The position numbers and the translations under genes are program-made. DNA of 64,000 bases from Deltaproteobacteria bacterium (GTDB lineage Bacteria; Bdellovibrionota; JACOXK01), in assembly GCA_016186995.1 (NCBI GenBank), contig JACPKQ010000027.1, positions 61,022 to 125,021 of the forward strand. Direction: 5' to 3'. Positions 51,964 to 60,277 of this stretch are shown piece after piece; the stretch's first letter is position 1, and each line of letters opens with the position of its first letter. A model generated the notes under the pieces. The model did no database searches and was not told the DNA's origin. It worked only from the letters and a program-made list of their open reading frames with translations.

Positions 51964-53097
51964 ATGATTAAAAAGAAACTTTTTACACCGGGGCCTTGTG
52001 AAATTCCTCCTTCTGTTTTTAAGGCCATGAGCACTATTGAACACCACCGAACCTCACAATTTAAAAAAAATATTTTAGAGATTCAAAAAGGGCTTCAATA
52101 TTTGTTTCAAACCGGGCAACCTGTTTTAACACTTTCTTCTTCAGGAACAGGGGCAATGGAAGCAGCTATTACAAATACTTTCTCACCCCAAGATCTTGTC
52201 TTAGTTATAGATGGTGGCAAATTTGGAGAACGTTGGGGGGAAATAAGCCGTTGTTTTGGGCTTGAAGTTATAACACTTCAGATACCCTGGGGAAAAGCGG
52301 TAGAACCTTCTCAAATCGAAAATATTTTTGAAAAACACCCCACTATTAAAGGGGTTCTTATCCAGGCTTGTGAAACTTCAACAGGTGTCGCGCATCCCAT
52401 TGAAGAAATTGCCCGTTTTATTAAAGAAAAACCAAACACTCTTATGGTTGTTGATGCTATTAGTGCTCTTCTTACTATGCCACTTCCTATGGATGAATGG
52501 GGGCTTGATATTGTTGTAGCAGGGTCTCAAAAAGGTCTTATGCTGCCGCCCGGACTTTCTTTCATTGCCTTAAGTCAAAAAGCCTCCCGGTTTGAAGCCC
52601 AATCAAAACTTCCACGGTTTTATTTTGATCTTAAAAAAGAAAAGCAAAGTTTAGAAGAAAGTACAACCTCTTACACAACACCGGTCACATTGATGTTAGG
52701 ACTTAAAGAAGCCTTAAGACTCATTTGTCAAAAAGGACTTGAAACCATTTTTGAAACCTACAATCTTTACTCAAGGGTTGTTCGTACAACTATAGAGGCT
52801 TGGGGATTAAAAGTTTTTGCAGAACCGGGAGCTCCGGGAATGACAGCTGTGTGTGCGCCTCGCAATGTTTCTGGAACCCACATTGTCAAAAAACTTAAAG
52901 AAAATTTTGATATCACCATTGCAGCAGGCCAAGAAGATTATAAAGATAAAATTTTTCGCCTTTCTTACATGGGATATATTGAACCCGAAGATGTCTTTTA
53001 TCTTTTAGAATCTTTACAAAAAGTACTTCTAGAGCTTAAAGTTCCTATTCATACAAAAGGTGTTTTAGAAAAAGCGAAATCTCAATTAAAGTTATGA
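51964..53097 (+). CDS. class V aminotransferase (phosphoserine or serine-glyoxylate type)
   Basis: 377 residues. KKLFTPGPCEIPPSVFKAMS and EHHRTSQFKKNI open the fold. VLTLSSSGTGAMEAAITN binds PLP phosphate, LMVVDAISALLTMPLP holds the Asp and VAGSQKGLMLPPGLSFIALS holds the PLP lysine. The family covers alanine-glyoxylate, serine-glyoxylate and, in several lineages, phosphoserine aminotransferases. The next gene is serA with a four-base overlap, so phosphoserine aminotransferase (SerC role) is the best guess. I leave the symbol blank because sequence alone does not settle it. Confidence 0.88.
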   Translation: MIKKKLFTPGPCEIPPSVFKAMSTIEHHRTSQFKKNILEIQKGLQYLFQTGQPVLTLSSSGTGAMEAAITNTFSPQDLVLVIDGGKFGERWGEISRCFGLEVITLQIPWGKAVEPSQIENIFEKHPTIKGVLIQACETSTGVAHPIEEIARFIKEKPNTLMVVDAISALLTMPLPMDEWGLDIVVAGSQKGLMLPPGLSFIALSQKASRFEAQSKLPRFYFDLKKEKQSLEESTTSYTTPVTLMLGLKEALRLICQKGLETIFETYNLYSRVVRTTIEAWGLKVFAEPGAPGMTAVCAPRNVSGTHIVKKLKENFDITIAAGQEDYKDKIFRLSYMGYIEPEDVFYLLESLQKVLLELKVPIHTKGVLEKAKSQLKL

Positions 53098-54671
53098 AAG
53101 TTCTCGTTGCAGATAAATTAGCTCAGGAAGGTTTAGATATCTTAAAAACTGTTAAGAACCTTAAAGTTGATATTCACACAGGACTATCTCAAGCAGAACT
53201 TGAAAAGATTATTGATCAATATGACATTGTTGCTGTTCGAAGTGGCACAACACTCACAGCTCCTCTTATTGAAAAAGCAAAAAACTTGAAACTCATTGTT
53301 CGAGCAGGCATTGGGGTTGATAACATTGATGTTCCCGCCGCTACCCAAAAAGGTGTTATTGTTGAAAACACCCCTGGTGGTAACGTTATTACAACTGCAG
53401 AGCATACCATTGCACTTCTTTTCTCTATGGCAAGAAGAATTCCAGAAGCCAATCTTTCTCTTCGTCAAGGAAAGTGGGAACGCTCAACATTCGTGGGTTT
53501 AGAGCTTACAGGAAAAAACATAGGGGTGATTGGTTTAGGAAATATTGGAAGAATTGTAGCTCTTCGTGCTTTGGGGCTTAAAATGAACGTTCTTGGGTAT
53601 GACCCTTACCTACCCAAAGAAGCTGCTAAACAAATGGAAATAAAGCTCGTTAGTTTTGAAGAACTTCTTTCCCAATCAGATTTTATTACTGTTCATGTTC
53701 CCCTTACAGAACAAACAAAAAATCTTATTTCTAAAAATGAAATTAAAAAAATGAAAAACGGAGTTTGCATTATTAATTGTGCTCGAGGGGGCATTATTAA
53801 TGAGAGGGATTTGCTTGAAGCACTGCAGAATAAAAAAGTATGGGCAGCAGCCCTCGATGTTTTTGAAGAGGAACCCCCTCAAAATAATCCTCTTATCACA
53901 ACTCCTCATGTAGTGTGCACACCCCACTTGGGGGCTTCAACAGCAGACGCACAAATTAACGTTTCTATTGATTGCGCCAAACAAATTATTGAATTCGTTA
54001 CCAAAAACGTCATTCTTAATTCTGTGAATGTACCCTCTGTAAGCAGAGAGCTTCTTGATATCTTAGATCCTTATCTTTTGCTCACCGAAAAGTTAGGAAA
54101 ACTCATGCAGCAAATGTGTCCGAGTTTGAAAACCTTGACACTTGAATATGCAGGAGAAATTGTAAAACACGACTTAAGACCCCTTACCTCTTCTTTCCTG
54201 ATGGGGTTTTTTTCAGGTATTTTGGGAAAATCTGTTAACTTTGTAAATGCAAGCACTATAGCCCAAGAAAGAGGGCTTGATATTATCGAGTCTAAAACAA
54301 AAATTGCTCATGACTTTGCAAGTCTTATTTCGGTCAAATCCCAATCTAACGGGGAAATACACACCCTTTCAGGTACTATTTTTGGAAAAACAGAACCTCG
54401 CATTGTCAATATCGACGGTTTCTATTTAGAAGCAGTTCCGGAGGGTTACATCCTTTTCGTGCGAAACTTCGACCGCCCTAATGTTATAGGTAACTTAGGA
54501 AATATCCTTGGAAAAAATAAAATTAACATCTCACGCATGCATCTAGGCCTTGATAAAAAAAAGGGCGAGGCTATTTCTCTTATCAATATTGACACTCTGG
54601 CACCTCCTGAGATATTAAAGCGCATAGAAAATCTCCCTGATATCATTAGTGTAAAACAAGTTCTCTTATGA
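53094..54671 (+). CDS. serA: D-3-phosphoglycerate dehydrogenase
   Basis: 525 residues, the long form. The N-terminal substrate domain includes AVRSGTTLTAPLIEKAKNLK. The NAD domain has GKNIGVIGLGNIGRIVALRA (Rossmann loop), NCARGGIINERDLLEALQNK and the catalytic His in HVVCTPHLGASTADAQINV. An intervening ASB domain follows, and an ACT domain (YILFVRNFDRPNVIGNLGNI) ends it, the usual serine feedback site. First step of serine synthesis from 3-phosphoglycerate. It overlaps both neighbours by four bases. Confidence 0.96.
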   Translation: MKVLVADKLAQEGLDILKTVKNLKVDIHTGLSQAELEKIIDQYDIVAVRSGTTLTAPLIEKAKNLKLIVRAGIGVDNIDVPAATQKGVIVENTPGGNVITTAEHTIALLFSMARRIPEANLSLRQGKWERSTFVGLELTGKNIGVIGLGNIGRIVALRALGLKMNVLGYDPYLPKEAAKQMEIKLVSFEELLSQSDFITVHVPLTEQTKNLISKNEIKKMKNGVCIINCARGGIINERDLLEALQNKKVWAAALDVFEEEPPQNNPLITTPHVVCTPHLGASTADAQINVSIDCAKQIIEFVTKNVILNSVNVPSVSRELLDILDPYLLLTEKLGKLMQQMCPSLKTLTLEYAGEIVKHDLRPLTSSFLMGFFSGILGKSVNFVNASTIAQERGLDIIESKTKIAHDFASLISVKSQSNGEIHTLSGTIFGKTEPRIVNIDGFYLEAVPEGYILFVRNFDRPNVIGNLGNILGKNKINISRMHLGLDKKKGEAISLINIDTLAPPEILKRIENLPDIISVKQVLL

Positions 54672-55969
54672 AAAATATCGTTATTATTGGCACGCAATGG
54701 GGTGATGAAGGCAAGGGTAAGGTTGTTGATTATCTTGCCGAAAACGCCCATGTAGTTGTTCGCTTTCAAGGTGGCCCTAATGCTGGTCATACTATTGTTA
54801 TTGGTGAAAATAAATTTGCGCTGCACCACATACCTTCAGGCATTTTTCAAGATCATGTTACCTGTGTCATTGCAAATGGTGTTGTGATAGACCCTGTTAG
54901 TTGCTATCAAGAAATTGCACAGCTTAAATCTCAAGGTTTTTTGGGGGACCCATCAAAATTAGTTATAAGCCCATATGCGCACGTTATTTTGCCCTATCAT
55001 AAAGCCATCGATTCAGGACGGGAAGAAAAACGTGGAAAAGATTTTTTAGGTACAACCCAGCGGGGTATCGGCCCTGTTTATGAAGATAAGGTTGTAAGAA
55101 AAGGAATTCGATTAGGAGATCTTCTTGATACTGATAAGTTTAGGAATAAACTTTCTCCTCTTCTTGAAGAAAAAAATTTCTATCTTAAAAACTTCCTCAA
55201 AAAAGAAACATTTGATCTTTCGCCCATACTTGAAACCTATTTAGAGTTAGGCGCAAAACTAAAAACTTACATAGGATCACCCTATGTTGTGTTGCAAAAA
55301 GCTTTTCAAAATCAAGAGCGTGTTATTTTCGAAGGTGCACAGGGAACACTCTTGGATCTTGATCATGGAACTTTTCCTTATGTCACGTCTTCAAATACAC
55401 TCAGTGCCGCAGCTTGTGTAAGTTCGGGTATTGGACCTCAAAGAATCGATGCTGTTGTTGGGGTTGTAAAAGCCTACACAACACGTGTTGGCACAGGACA
55501 ATTTCCAACAGAACTTACTGATAGCACAGGAGAATTTTTACAAAAAGAAGGGCATGAATTTGGAACAACAACAGGAAGAAAACGTAGATGCGGATGGTTA
55601 GATCTTGTTATTTTAAAACATGCAGTTTTTACAAATGGTCTCACTCACCTTGCTATTACCAAACTTGATGTTCTCAATAAACTTGAAGAGATTAAAATTT
55701 GTACAGGATATGAATATAAAGGAAAAGTTTTTAAAGACCTATTAGAAAATACAGAAGAAATTTTAACTTATGGAAAACCTGTGTATGAAACACTTCCTGG
55801 ATGGAAAAAAGATATGACTCAAATGAATCATTTTTCAGAGCTTCCTTCTGAAGCTCTCGATTATTTAAAATTGATTGAAGATGAGCTTGAAGTTCCTGTT
55901 GCTTTTGTCTCGACAAGCCCAGAACGAACAGATGTTCTTTTAACTGAATCTGGCCTTGCTTTCAAATAA
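54668..55969 (+). CDS. purA: adenylosuccinate synthetase
   Basis: 433 residues. GTQWGDEGKGKVVDYLAENA is the GTP loop with catalytic Asp and Lys. GGPNAGHTIVIGENKFALHH, GTTQRGIGPVYEDKVVRKGI, GAQGTLLDLDHGTFPYVTSS and TTTGRKRRCGWLDLV complete the signature. It makes adenylosuccinate from IMP and aspartate with GTP. Last gene of the rsmD-coaD-aspC-serA-purA string. No clear terminator follows before the tRNAs. Confidence 0.97.
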   Translation: MKNIVIIGTQWGDEGKGKVVDYLAENAHVVVRFQGGPNAGHTIVIGENKFALHHIPSGIFQDHVTCVIANGVVIDPVSCYQEIAQLKSQGFLGDPSKLVISPYAHVILPYHKAIDSGREEKRGKDFLGTTQRGIGPVYEDKVVRKGIRLGDLLDTDKFRNKLSPLLEEKNFYLKNFLKKETFDLSPILETYLELGAKLKTYIGSPYVVLQKAFQNQERVIFEGAQGTLLDLDHGTFPYVTSSNTLSAAACVSSGIGPQRIDAVVGVVKAYTTRVGTGQFPTELTDSTGEFLQKEGHEFGTTTGRKRRCGWLDLVILKHAVFTNGLTHLAITKLDVLNKLEEIKICTGYEYKGKVFKDLLENTEEILTYGKPVYETLPGWKKDMTQMNHFSELPSEALDYLKLIEDELEVPVAFVSTSPERTDVLLTESGLAFK

Positions 55970-56063
55970 AGATCCCAAAAAGATTTTGTCTTGCCTAACA
56001 TTATAAAAAATGTTTGAAATAATAGGAATTGCGGGCCTTTATACGGCTCAAAATTATTATTAT

Positions 56064-56136
56064 GGGCCGTTAGCTCAGTTGGTAGAGCATCTGCCTTTTA
56101 AGCAGAGGGTCGCTGGTTCGAGCCCAGCACGGCTCA
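56064..56136 (+). tRNA. tRNA-Lys (anticodon TTT)
   Basis: Acceptor GGGCCGT pairs with ACGGCTC (one G-T), discriminator A. The anticodon loop CTTTTAA on stem TCTGC/GCAGA has TTT. D arm AGCTCAGTTGGTAGAGC. No encoded CCA. An open frame runs through this gene on the same strand and is ignored. Confidence 0.96.
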
Positions 56137-56148
56137 CATTTTTATTGT

Positions 56149-56226
56149 GTCCCCATCGTCTAGGCTGGTCTAGGACACCAGGTTTTCATCCTGGTAACAG
56201 GGGTTCAAATCCCCTTGGGGACGCCA
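56149..56226 (+). tRNA. tRNA-Glu (anticodon TTC)
   Basis: GTCCCCATCGTCTAG is the typical tRNA-Glu head. The anticodon loop TTTTCAT on stem CCAGG/CCTGG has TTC. The acceptor GTCCCCA pairs with TGGGGAC, discriminator G, and CCA is encoded (56224-56226). It is 12 bases after tRNA-Lys, probably co-transcribed. Confidence 0.96.
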
Positions 56227-56237
56227 TATTTCAAGTA

Positions 56238-57404
56238 ATGAGAAGAATTACCCGGGCACTATATAAAATTTTTGTTGTTGTCTTTTTTTTCTACTCTCCA
56301 CTTCTTATTTTAGATTTCCTTAATATAAAAATAAAATTGTTACAAAAAATCCCTCTCCAATACCATAGATATTTTCGTTTTTCCTCGCATGTTCTTATAA
56401 AAAAGTCTTATACAAATATTCCTCCTAAAAATTATATAATATTAGCTGGGGATTCTTATGCATACGGAGAAGGAGACTGGAGATTATATTCAAATTATCA
56501 CCACAATACAGGATTCTCTAGTGGATTTGTTTTACACCAAATAACAAAACAAGATGTTCTTGAATTTGGAAAACCTGGTGCTTCTAGCTTAAAAGCCTTT
56601 ACATTCACTCAATCTTCCTGGAAAGCATTCAAACTTCTTTCTTTTATTAAGACCCAACCAAAAGTTATTTTTATATTTTTTTATGAAGGAAATGATCTTT
56701 ATGACAATTTAAACCATTTACAAGCTAAAGGACTTTCTCCAAACAATCCAGATACCTATGTTCAACTTTTGGGAAATACAACTCCAGAAATGTTTAACGA
56801 ACTTTTACGAGTTGGTTTTTGCTTTACAAAAGCATTTAACTCTTTACTCAACGCCGTATTCAAAAAAAAACATACCACTCAATTAGATGATTTTAACAGG
56901 TTTAATTTTAATCGGAACAACCCCCTTATTGTTCAACTTAAAAAAAATAAAAAAGAAATTCCAAATGATCTTCAAGCACCTGCTTTATTCTTGTCTGAAG
57001 AAGAAATAAAACTTTCTCTCAATATTCTTTCTGAAACATTAAAATATTGGAAAAAAGCATTCCCACATTCGAAAATTGTGCTCGTAAATATACCTTCTCC
57101 AGCATCTGTCTATAATATTATAAGCCCCACGTTTACCAGAACACACTACTTAAACTACTCTGAAAAAAAAATCTTCAAAACAAGCTTCATTCATGAAAGA
57201 AGTCAATATATTGCTTCTCAACTTGAAAAGTTGACCGGGCAACAGAATATTACCTTTCTAGATTTAAGGTCTGCATTTAAACAAGCGGCTCAAGAAAACA
57301 TCATCCATGGCCCTACTGATTGGTTTCATTTTAATAAACTCGGCTATCAAATTTTAGGTGGAAACCTTGCAAAGTTTGTTCTGAACAATAATAATAAACT
57401 CTAG
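56238..57404 (+). CDS. SGNH/GDSL hydrolase-like membrane protein
   Basis: 388 residues from ATG 56238; the frame is open further upstream but only through the tRNA genes. One N-terminal membrane helix (residues 9-30). Block I is YIILAGDSYAYGEGDW (GDSY), block III is FYEGNDLYDNL (GxND) and block V is TDWFHFNKLGYQILG (DxxH), so the Ser-Asn-Asp-His set is complete. Such enzymes remove acyl groups from sugars or lipids on the outer side of the membrane. It precedes a PAP2-like gene with 11 bases between, suggesting a shared lipid or glycan job. Confidence 0.82.
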   Translation: MRRITRALYKIFVVVFFFYSPLLILDFLNIKIKLLQKIPLQYHRYFRFSSHVLIKKSYTNIPPKNYIILAGDSYAYGEGDWRLYSNYHHNTGFSSGFVLHQITKQDVLEFGKPGASSLKAFTFTQSSWKAFKLLSFIKTQPKVIFIFFYEGNDLYDNLNHLQAKGLSPNNPDTYVQLLGNTTPEMFNELLRVGFCFTKAFNSLLNAVFKKKHTTQLDDFNRFNFNRNNPLIVQLKKNKKEIPNDLQAPALFLSEEEIKLSLNILSETLKYWKKAFPHSKIVLVNIPSPASVYNIISPTFTRTHYLNYSEKKIFKTSFIHERSQYIASQLEKLTGQQNITFLDLRSAFKQAAQENIIHGPTDWFHFNKLGYQILGGNLAKFVLNNNNKL

Positions 57405-57415
57405 ATAAAAATTTT

Positions 57416-58345
57416 ATGAAATTTCATCATTATTTATTATTTTGGGTATTTTTTTTCAATTTTCCCTTTCAAATGAGTCAAGCTCAAAAAACAAGTCTTC
57501 CTGTTGCCCAATCTATAAAAATTTGTAACAAATCTCCCTTATCATCTTGTTTTTGGCCAAATATGAGAAATATATTTCAAGAAATTCCTGGTGATCTTTT
57601 GGCAACATTAAAATTTACATTTCACTCATCTAATTATCACTCTCAAGGGCTCACTTTCGCAATGACAGGAGCTGCCATTGTTATCGATGAACCTATTACA
57701 ACAATTTTATTAAAAGGCCAAAAAATAACGATGCGAATGGGTCTTACAGAAAAATCTTGGACACCCCACACATGGCAACTCCCAGGTTTCATGATTTATG
57801 ATTCGATTTTTTCATATCTTCTACCACTGATACATGGCTATGCCATGTTCTCTAATAATTCTAGACTTTATAGGGCATCTTATCTTTCTATTAAATCATG
57901 GTTTTATTCAATTTTTTTTACGATCCCTTTTAGATTCTCTTTTAAACGCGATTACATTCGCCTTGGGGAAAATAATGAGATACAAAACTCACCTTGGTCA
58001 TCTTTTTGGGGAAGTGATGATAGAACTGCCAATTATCCTGGAGGGTTAAAATTAAAGTCGTTCCCGTCATTCAGAAGTGCAATGTGGTTTAGCGTCGCTG
58101 ATATATTCTCACAAGAATATAAAAATACATGGCTCCCTTATTCTCTAGCAACAACCTTAACACTTCTTGGTAAAAAACATCATTGGTTTTCAGACATTCT
58201 CTTTGGGGCATTCTTAGGAGTTGGAATTTCACGGGCTCTTCAACACCACTATTATACCCAAGCATCCACCCCCGAGAAAAATTTAAAAATCTATCCAACG
58301 CTTGCACATGACTCAGTAGGTTTAACAGTAAGTTGGGAAAATTAA
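57416..58345 (+). CDS. PAP2-superfamily-like protein with altered motif 2
   Basis: 309 residues. The signal or anchor MKFHHYLLFWVFFFNFPFQ is followed by several membrane segments. The C-terminal part shows the PAP2 pattern: motif 2 is SFPSFRSAMWFSVADIF where PSGH is expected (His replaced by Arg), and motif 3 is LGKKHHWFSDILFGAFLGVG, which keeps a His and Asp. Active phosphatidic-acid-phosphatase-type enzymes need the motif 2 His, so activity is doubtful. A lipid-linked phosphate binder is possible. It overlaps the rhodanese gene on the other strand by four bases. Confidence 0.72.
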   Translation: MKFHHYLLFWVFFFNFPFQMSQAQKTSLPVAQSIKICNKSPLSSCFWPNMRNIFQEIPGDLLATLKFTFHSSNYHSQGLTFAMTGAAIVIDEPITTILLKGQKITMRMGLTEKSWTPHTWQLPGFMIYDSIFSYLLPLIHGYAMFSNNSRLYRASYLSIKSWFYSIFFTIPFRFSFKRDYIRLGENNEIQNSPWSSFWGSDDRTANYPGGLKLKSFPSFRSAMWFSVADIFSQEYKNTWLPYSLATTLTLLGKKHHWFSDILFGAFLGVGISRALQHHYYTQASTPEKNLKIYPTLAHDSVGLTVSWEN

Positions 58346-58659
58346 ATTTCTACTTTATCAGGAAATAATTCACACCATTTTGTAAAACCACCACTTAAGC
58401 TGTGAACTTTTTCAAATCCATTTTCTAAAAAATAAGTGGCAGCACCCAAACTCGAATTGCCATGGTAACAATAAATAATATGGTGCTTAGATTTATCTGT
58501 ATTTTTTAGAAACTCATGAACATTGTGATCATTTACATGCAAAGCACCCGGTATATGACCACCCTGAAAACTTTGTGGATCTCGAACATCCACAAATACA
58601 GCATTTTTTTCTTTAAATATTCTAGCTGCTTCTTCGGGTGTTAATTGAGGCACATCCAT
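58342..58659 (-). CDS. single-domain rhodanese sulfurtransferase (GlpE-like)
   Basis: 105 residues. It opens with MDVPQLTPEEAARIFKEKNA. VFVDVRDPQSFQGGHIPGAL is the CH2A motif. The catalytic Cys lies in IIYCYHGNSSLGAATYFLEN (loop CYHGNS). It moves sulfane sulfur between donors and acceptors such as thioredoxin or cyanide. Complete. It is encoded 27 bases downstream of the methyltransferase gene. Confidence 0.92.
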   Translation of the reverse strand: MDVPQLTPEEAARIFKEKNAVFVDVRDPQSFQGGHIPGALHVNDHNVHEFLKNTDKSKHHIIYCYHGNSSLGAATYFLENGFEKVHSLSGGFTKWCELFPDKVEI

Positions 58660-58686
58660 AAAAATATCCTCATTTTCTCACTTCAT

Positions 58687-59625
58687 TCATTTCTCTAGTT
58701 GTAATACTTTTTTAAGTGGTTTTTTAAGTTTTTGAACTAATGGTGAATACTTTACAGAGCTAAACAAACGCCACTTAATAAAATACTGATAAACTCCGTC
58801 TGCATTCATATCAAGTTTTTCTTTCGGAACTGGCTTGATAGGTTTTGCCATTAATGTAGTGTGAGTACAGTTCTCATTAGTTAACCATTCAAATTCCCAT
58901 CCGGTAACACGAAGGCAGTTTGCAAGAGAGCTTCTTGTAAAATAATATGGGTGATATGATGCGACATATTTGTTTGGTTTAGTTAACGTGAAATTCTTTT
59001 GATATAATAAAGGGGTGCCATAACGTGAGCCTAATCGAATATAAAGTAGCCCATTATCAGCGATGAGACCTCGTATTTTTTCAAGTGCTTTTACAGGATC
59101 TTTCATTGCATCAAGTACAAAAACAAGTGTTATAATATCAAATTTCTCATTTGTATCTGTCTGTTTATATTCTTCTAGAAGTCCTGAAAAAACATTATAT
59201 CCTAAACGAGTTAGTTTAGTAGCTTCCATTCGAGAGGGCTCAATACCAAAAACTTTACGAAACCCTAAGGTCTTAGCTGTTTTCAACACAAAACCTTCAC
59301 CACAGCCAATATCAAGTAAAGATAAACTCTCTAAAGACCCCCTGGAGAGTTTAATGTATTCAAACATTATTTGAACAATTTTTGAATAACCATCGACATC
59401 AGATGATGAGTAAAAGTGTTCTTCATAATATTTTTCTTTCAATAATTTCTCATAAGATTGATCATAAGTTGAGAAAAAGGGGGTCATTCCACATGATTTG
59501 CATATAAATACAGCAACCTTTCCATCGTCAAAGGTTCGTTCCGTAAAAGGTGCTTTTTTCCAGTCTTTCCCCCCACATAGAGGACATGGCCTCGAACAGA
59601 ATGAAACCATTTTGTAGTGACTCAT
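58687..59625 (-). CDS. class I SAM-dependent methyltransferase with N-terminal zinc ribbon
   Basis: 312 residues from ATG 59625 (MSHYKMVSFCSRPCPLCGG) because GGGGGG sits directly upstream; an in-frame TTG at 59664 is less likely. The zinc ribbon is RPCPLCGGKDW...VFICKSCGMTPFF. The SAM loop is LSLLDIGCGEGFVLKTAKTL with FGIEPSRMEA. ITLVFVLDAMKDPVKALEKI and ADNGLLYIRLGSRYG follow, the layout of sugar or O-antigen-type C-methyltransferases. No neighbours give the substrate. Confidence 0.82.
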   Translation of the reverse strand: MSHYKMVSFCSRPCPLCGGKDWKKAPFTERTFDDGKVAVFICKSCGMTPFFSTYDQSYEKLLKEKYYEEHFYSSSDVDGYSKIVQIMFEYIKLSRGSLESLSLLDIGCGEGFVLKTAKTLGFRKVFGIEPSRMEATKLTRLGYNVFSGLLEEYKQTDTNEKFDIITLVFVLDAMKDPVKALEKIRGLIADNGLLYIRLGSRYGTPLLYQKNFTLTKPNKYVASYHPYYFTRSSLANCLRVTGWEFEWLTNENCTHTTLMAKPIKPVPKEKLDMNADGVYQYFIKWRLFSSVKYSPLVQKLKKPLKKVLQLEK

Positions 59626-59689
59626 ACCCCCCCTTTTTTTTTCTAATTTTTCAAAATAACTCAATTTTTAATCTAGCGCGGGAGGTCCA

Positions 59690-59870
59690 CTCATGTCAAA
59701 AACCTTCTTCTGTGTCAACAGGGATTCCCGCTCATGTCAAAAATTGCAATACAATTTTTGCATTCGGGCCCGGGGCTCCTTCGCCACCCAGAGGGTACCC
59801 GGCCTCAGTCCGCCCTTCTCATCCCCCATTCCGTGACAAATGCTCTTCTTCATCGCATTTGTTCTATTAT
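59690..59870. other. GC-rich gap with short hairpins
   Basis: No gene. The text gctcatgtcaaaa or cactcatgtcaaaa occurs twice. CAAAAATTG/ACAATTTTTG and ACAAATGC/GCATTTGT form hairpins, and a run around 59766-59815 is visibly GC-rich. It may be a fragment of another mobile repeat. Confidence 0.4.
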
Positions 59871-59872
59871 AT

Positions 59873-59916
59873 TCTCTCCGAAAAAAAACTTTTGAAAAAT
59901 TTTTTTTCGGAGAGAG
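59873..59916. repeat. inverted duplication of the tRNA-Ser(GGA) 3' end
   Basis: TCTCTCCGAAAAAAAA (59873-59888) is the exact complement of TTTTTTTTCGGAGAGA (59900-59915), the last bases of the tRNA acceptor plus its T run. The pair forms a 16-base hairpin around an 11-base loop. Confidence 0.8.
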
Positions 59917-59995
59917 GGGGATTCGAACCCCCGATACGCTTTTGACGTATACACGCTTTCCAGGCGTGCTCCTTCAACCACTCGGACATCTCTCC
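59908..59995 (-). tRNA. tRNA-Ser (anticodon GGA)
   Basis: Class II tRNA. Acceptor GGAGAGA pairs with TCTCTCC, discriminator G, no encoded CCA. The anticodon loop CTGGAAA on stem CACGC/GCGTG has GGA. The long variable arm ATACG...CGTAT and T arm GGGGG-TTCGAAT-CCCCC are intact. Confidence 0.96.
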
Positions 59996-60056
59996 ACGGT
60001 ATCTTCTTCTTAATATGTTGAAGAAACCCATTTATCAACCATATTTCATTCATGTT

Positions 60057-60104
60057 CATGAGAGAATTGGGGTGTGTTCCCCCAATTCAGAACCAAGGTT
60101 GTAG
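60057..60104 (-). repeat. family B palindromic element, copy 2 (shortened)
   Basis: CATGAGAGAATTGGGG-tgtgtt-CCCCCAATTCAGAACC then AAGGTTGTAG. Same ends and same outer stem as the copy at 16859-16931, with the inner stem-loop missing. Confidence 0.78.
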
Positions 60105-60123
60105 AGCCCTGAGTTTTATAAGC

Positions 60124-60152
60124 TTTACGCATTTGTTACTTTTTAGTATGCA
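60124..60152 (+). promoter_or_regulatory. sigma-70-type promoter of the SRP RNA
   Basis: TTTACG (60124-60129) and TATGCA (60147-60152) are 17 bases apart. The SRP RNA 5' GGG at 60160 is eight bases after the -10 box. Confidence 0.65.
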
Positions 60153-60159
60153 TAAACAT

Positions 60160-60263
60160 GGGTAGTTGGAAGATGTATTAGTAATAAACCTTCAATCCCG
60201 TCAGGTCCGGAAGGAAGCAGCGGTCACAGTTTAGAACTAAAGCTACATCCCTTCTGGCTACCC
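60160..60263 (+). ncRNA. ffs: signal recognition particle RNA (4.5S, small bacterial form)
   Basis: The core GTCAGGTCCGGAAGGAAGCAGC is the conserved Ffh-binding tip (positions about 60200-60221). The flanks pair: GGGTAG (60160-60165) with CTACCC (60258-60263), and GATGTA with TACATC. Length is about 104 bases. Position directly before dnaX is the common bacterial order. Confidence 0.95.
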
Positions 60264-60277
60264 TTTGATAATTTATT

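Noticed and set aside
56010..56237. Upstream extension of the SGNH hydrolase frame
   Set aside because: It would translate through tRNA-Lys and tRNA-Glu. The start is placed at 56238 after the tRNAs.
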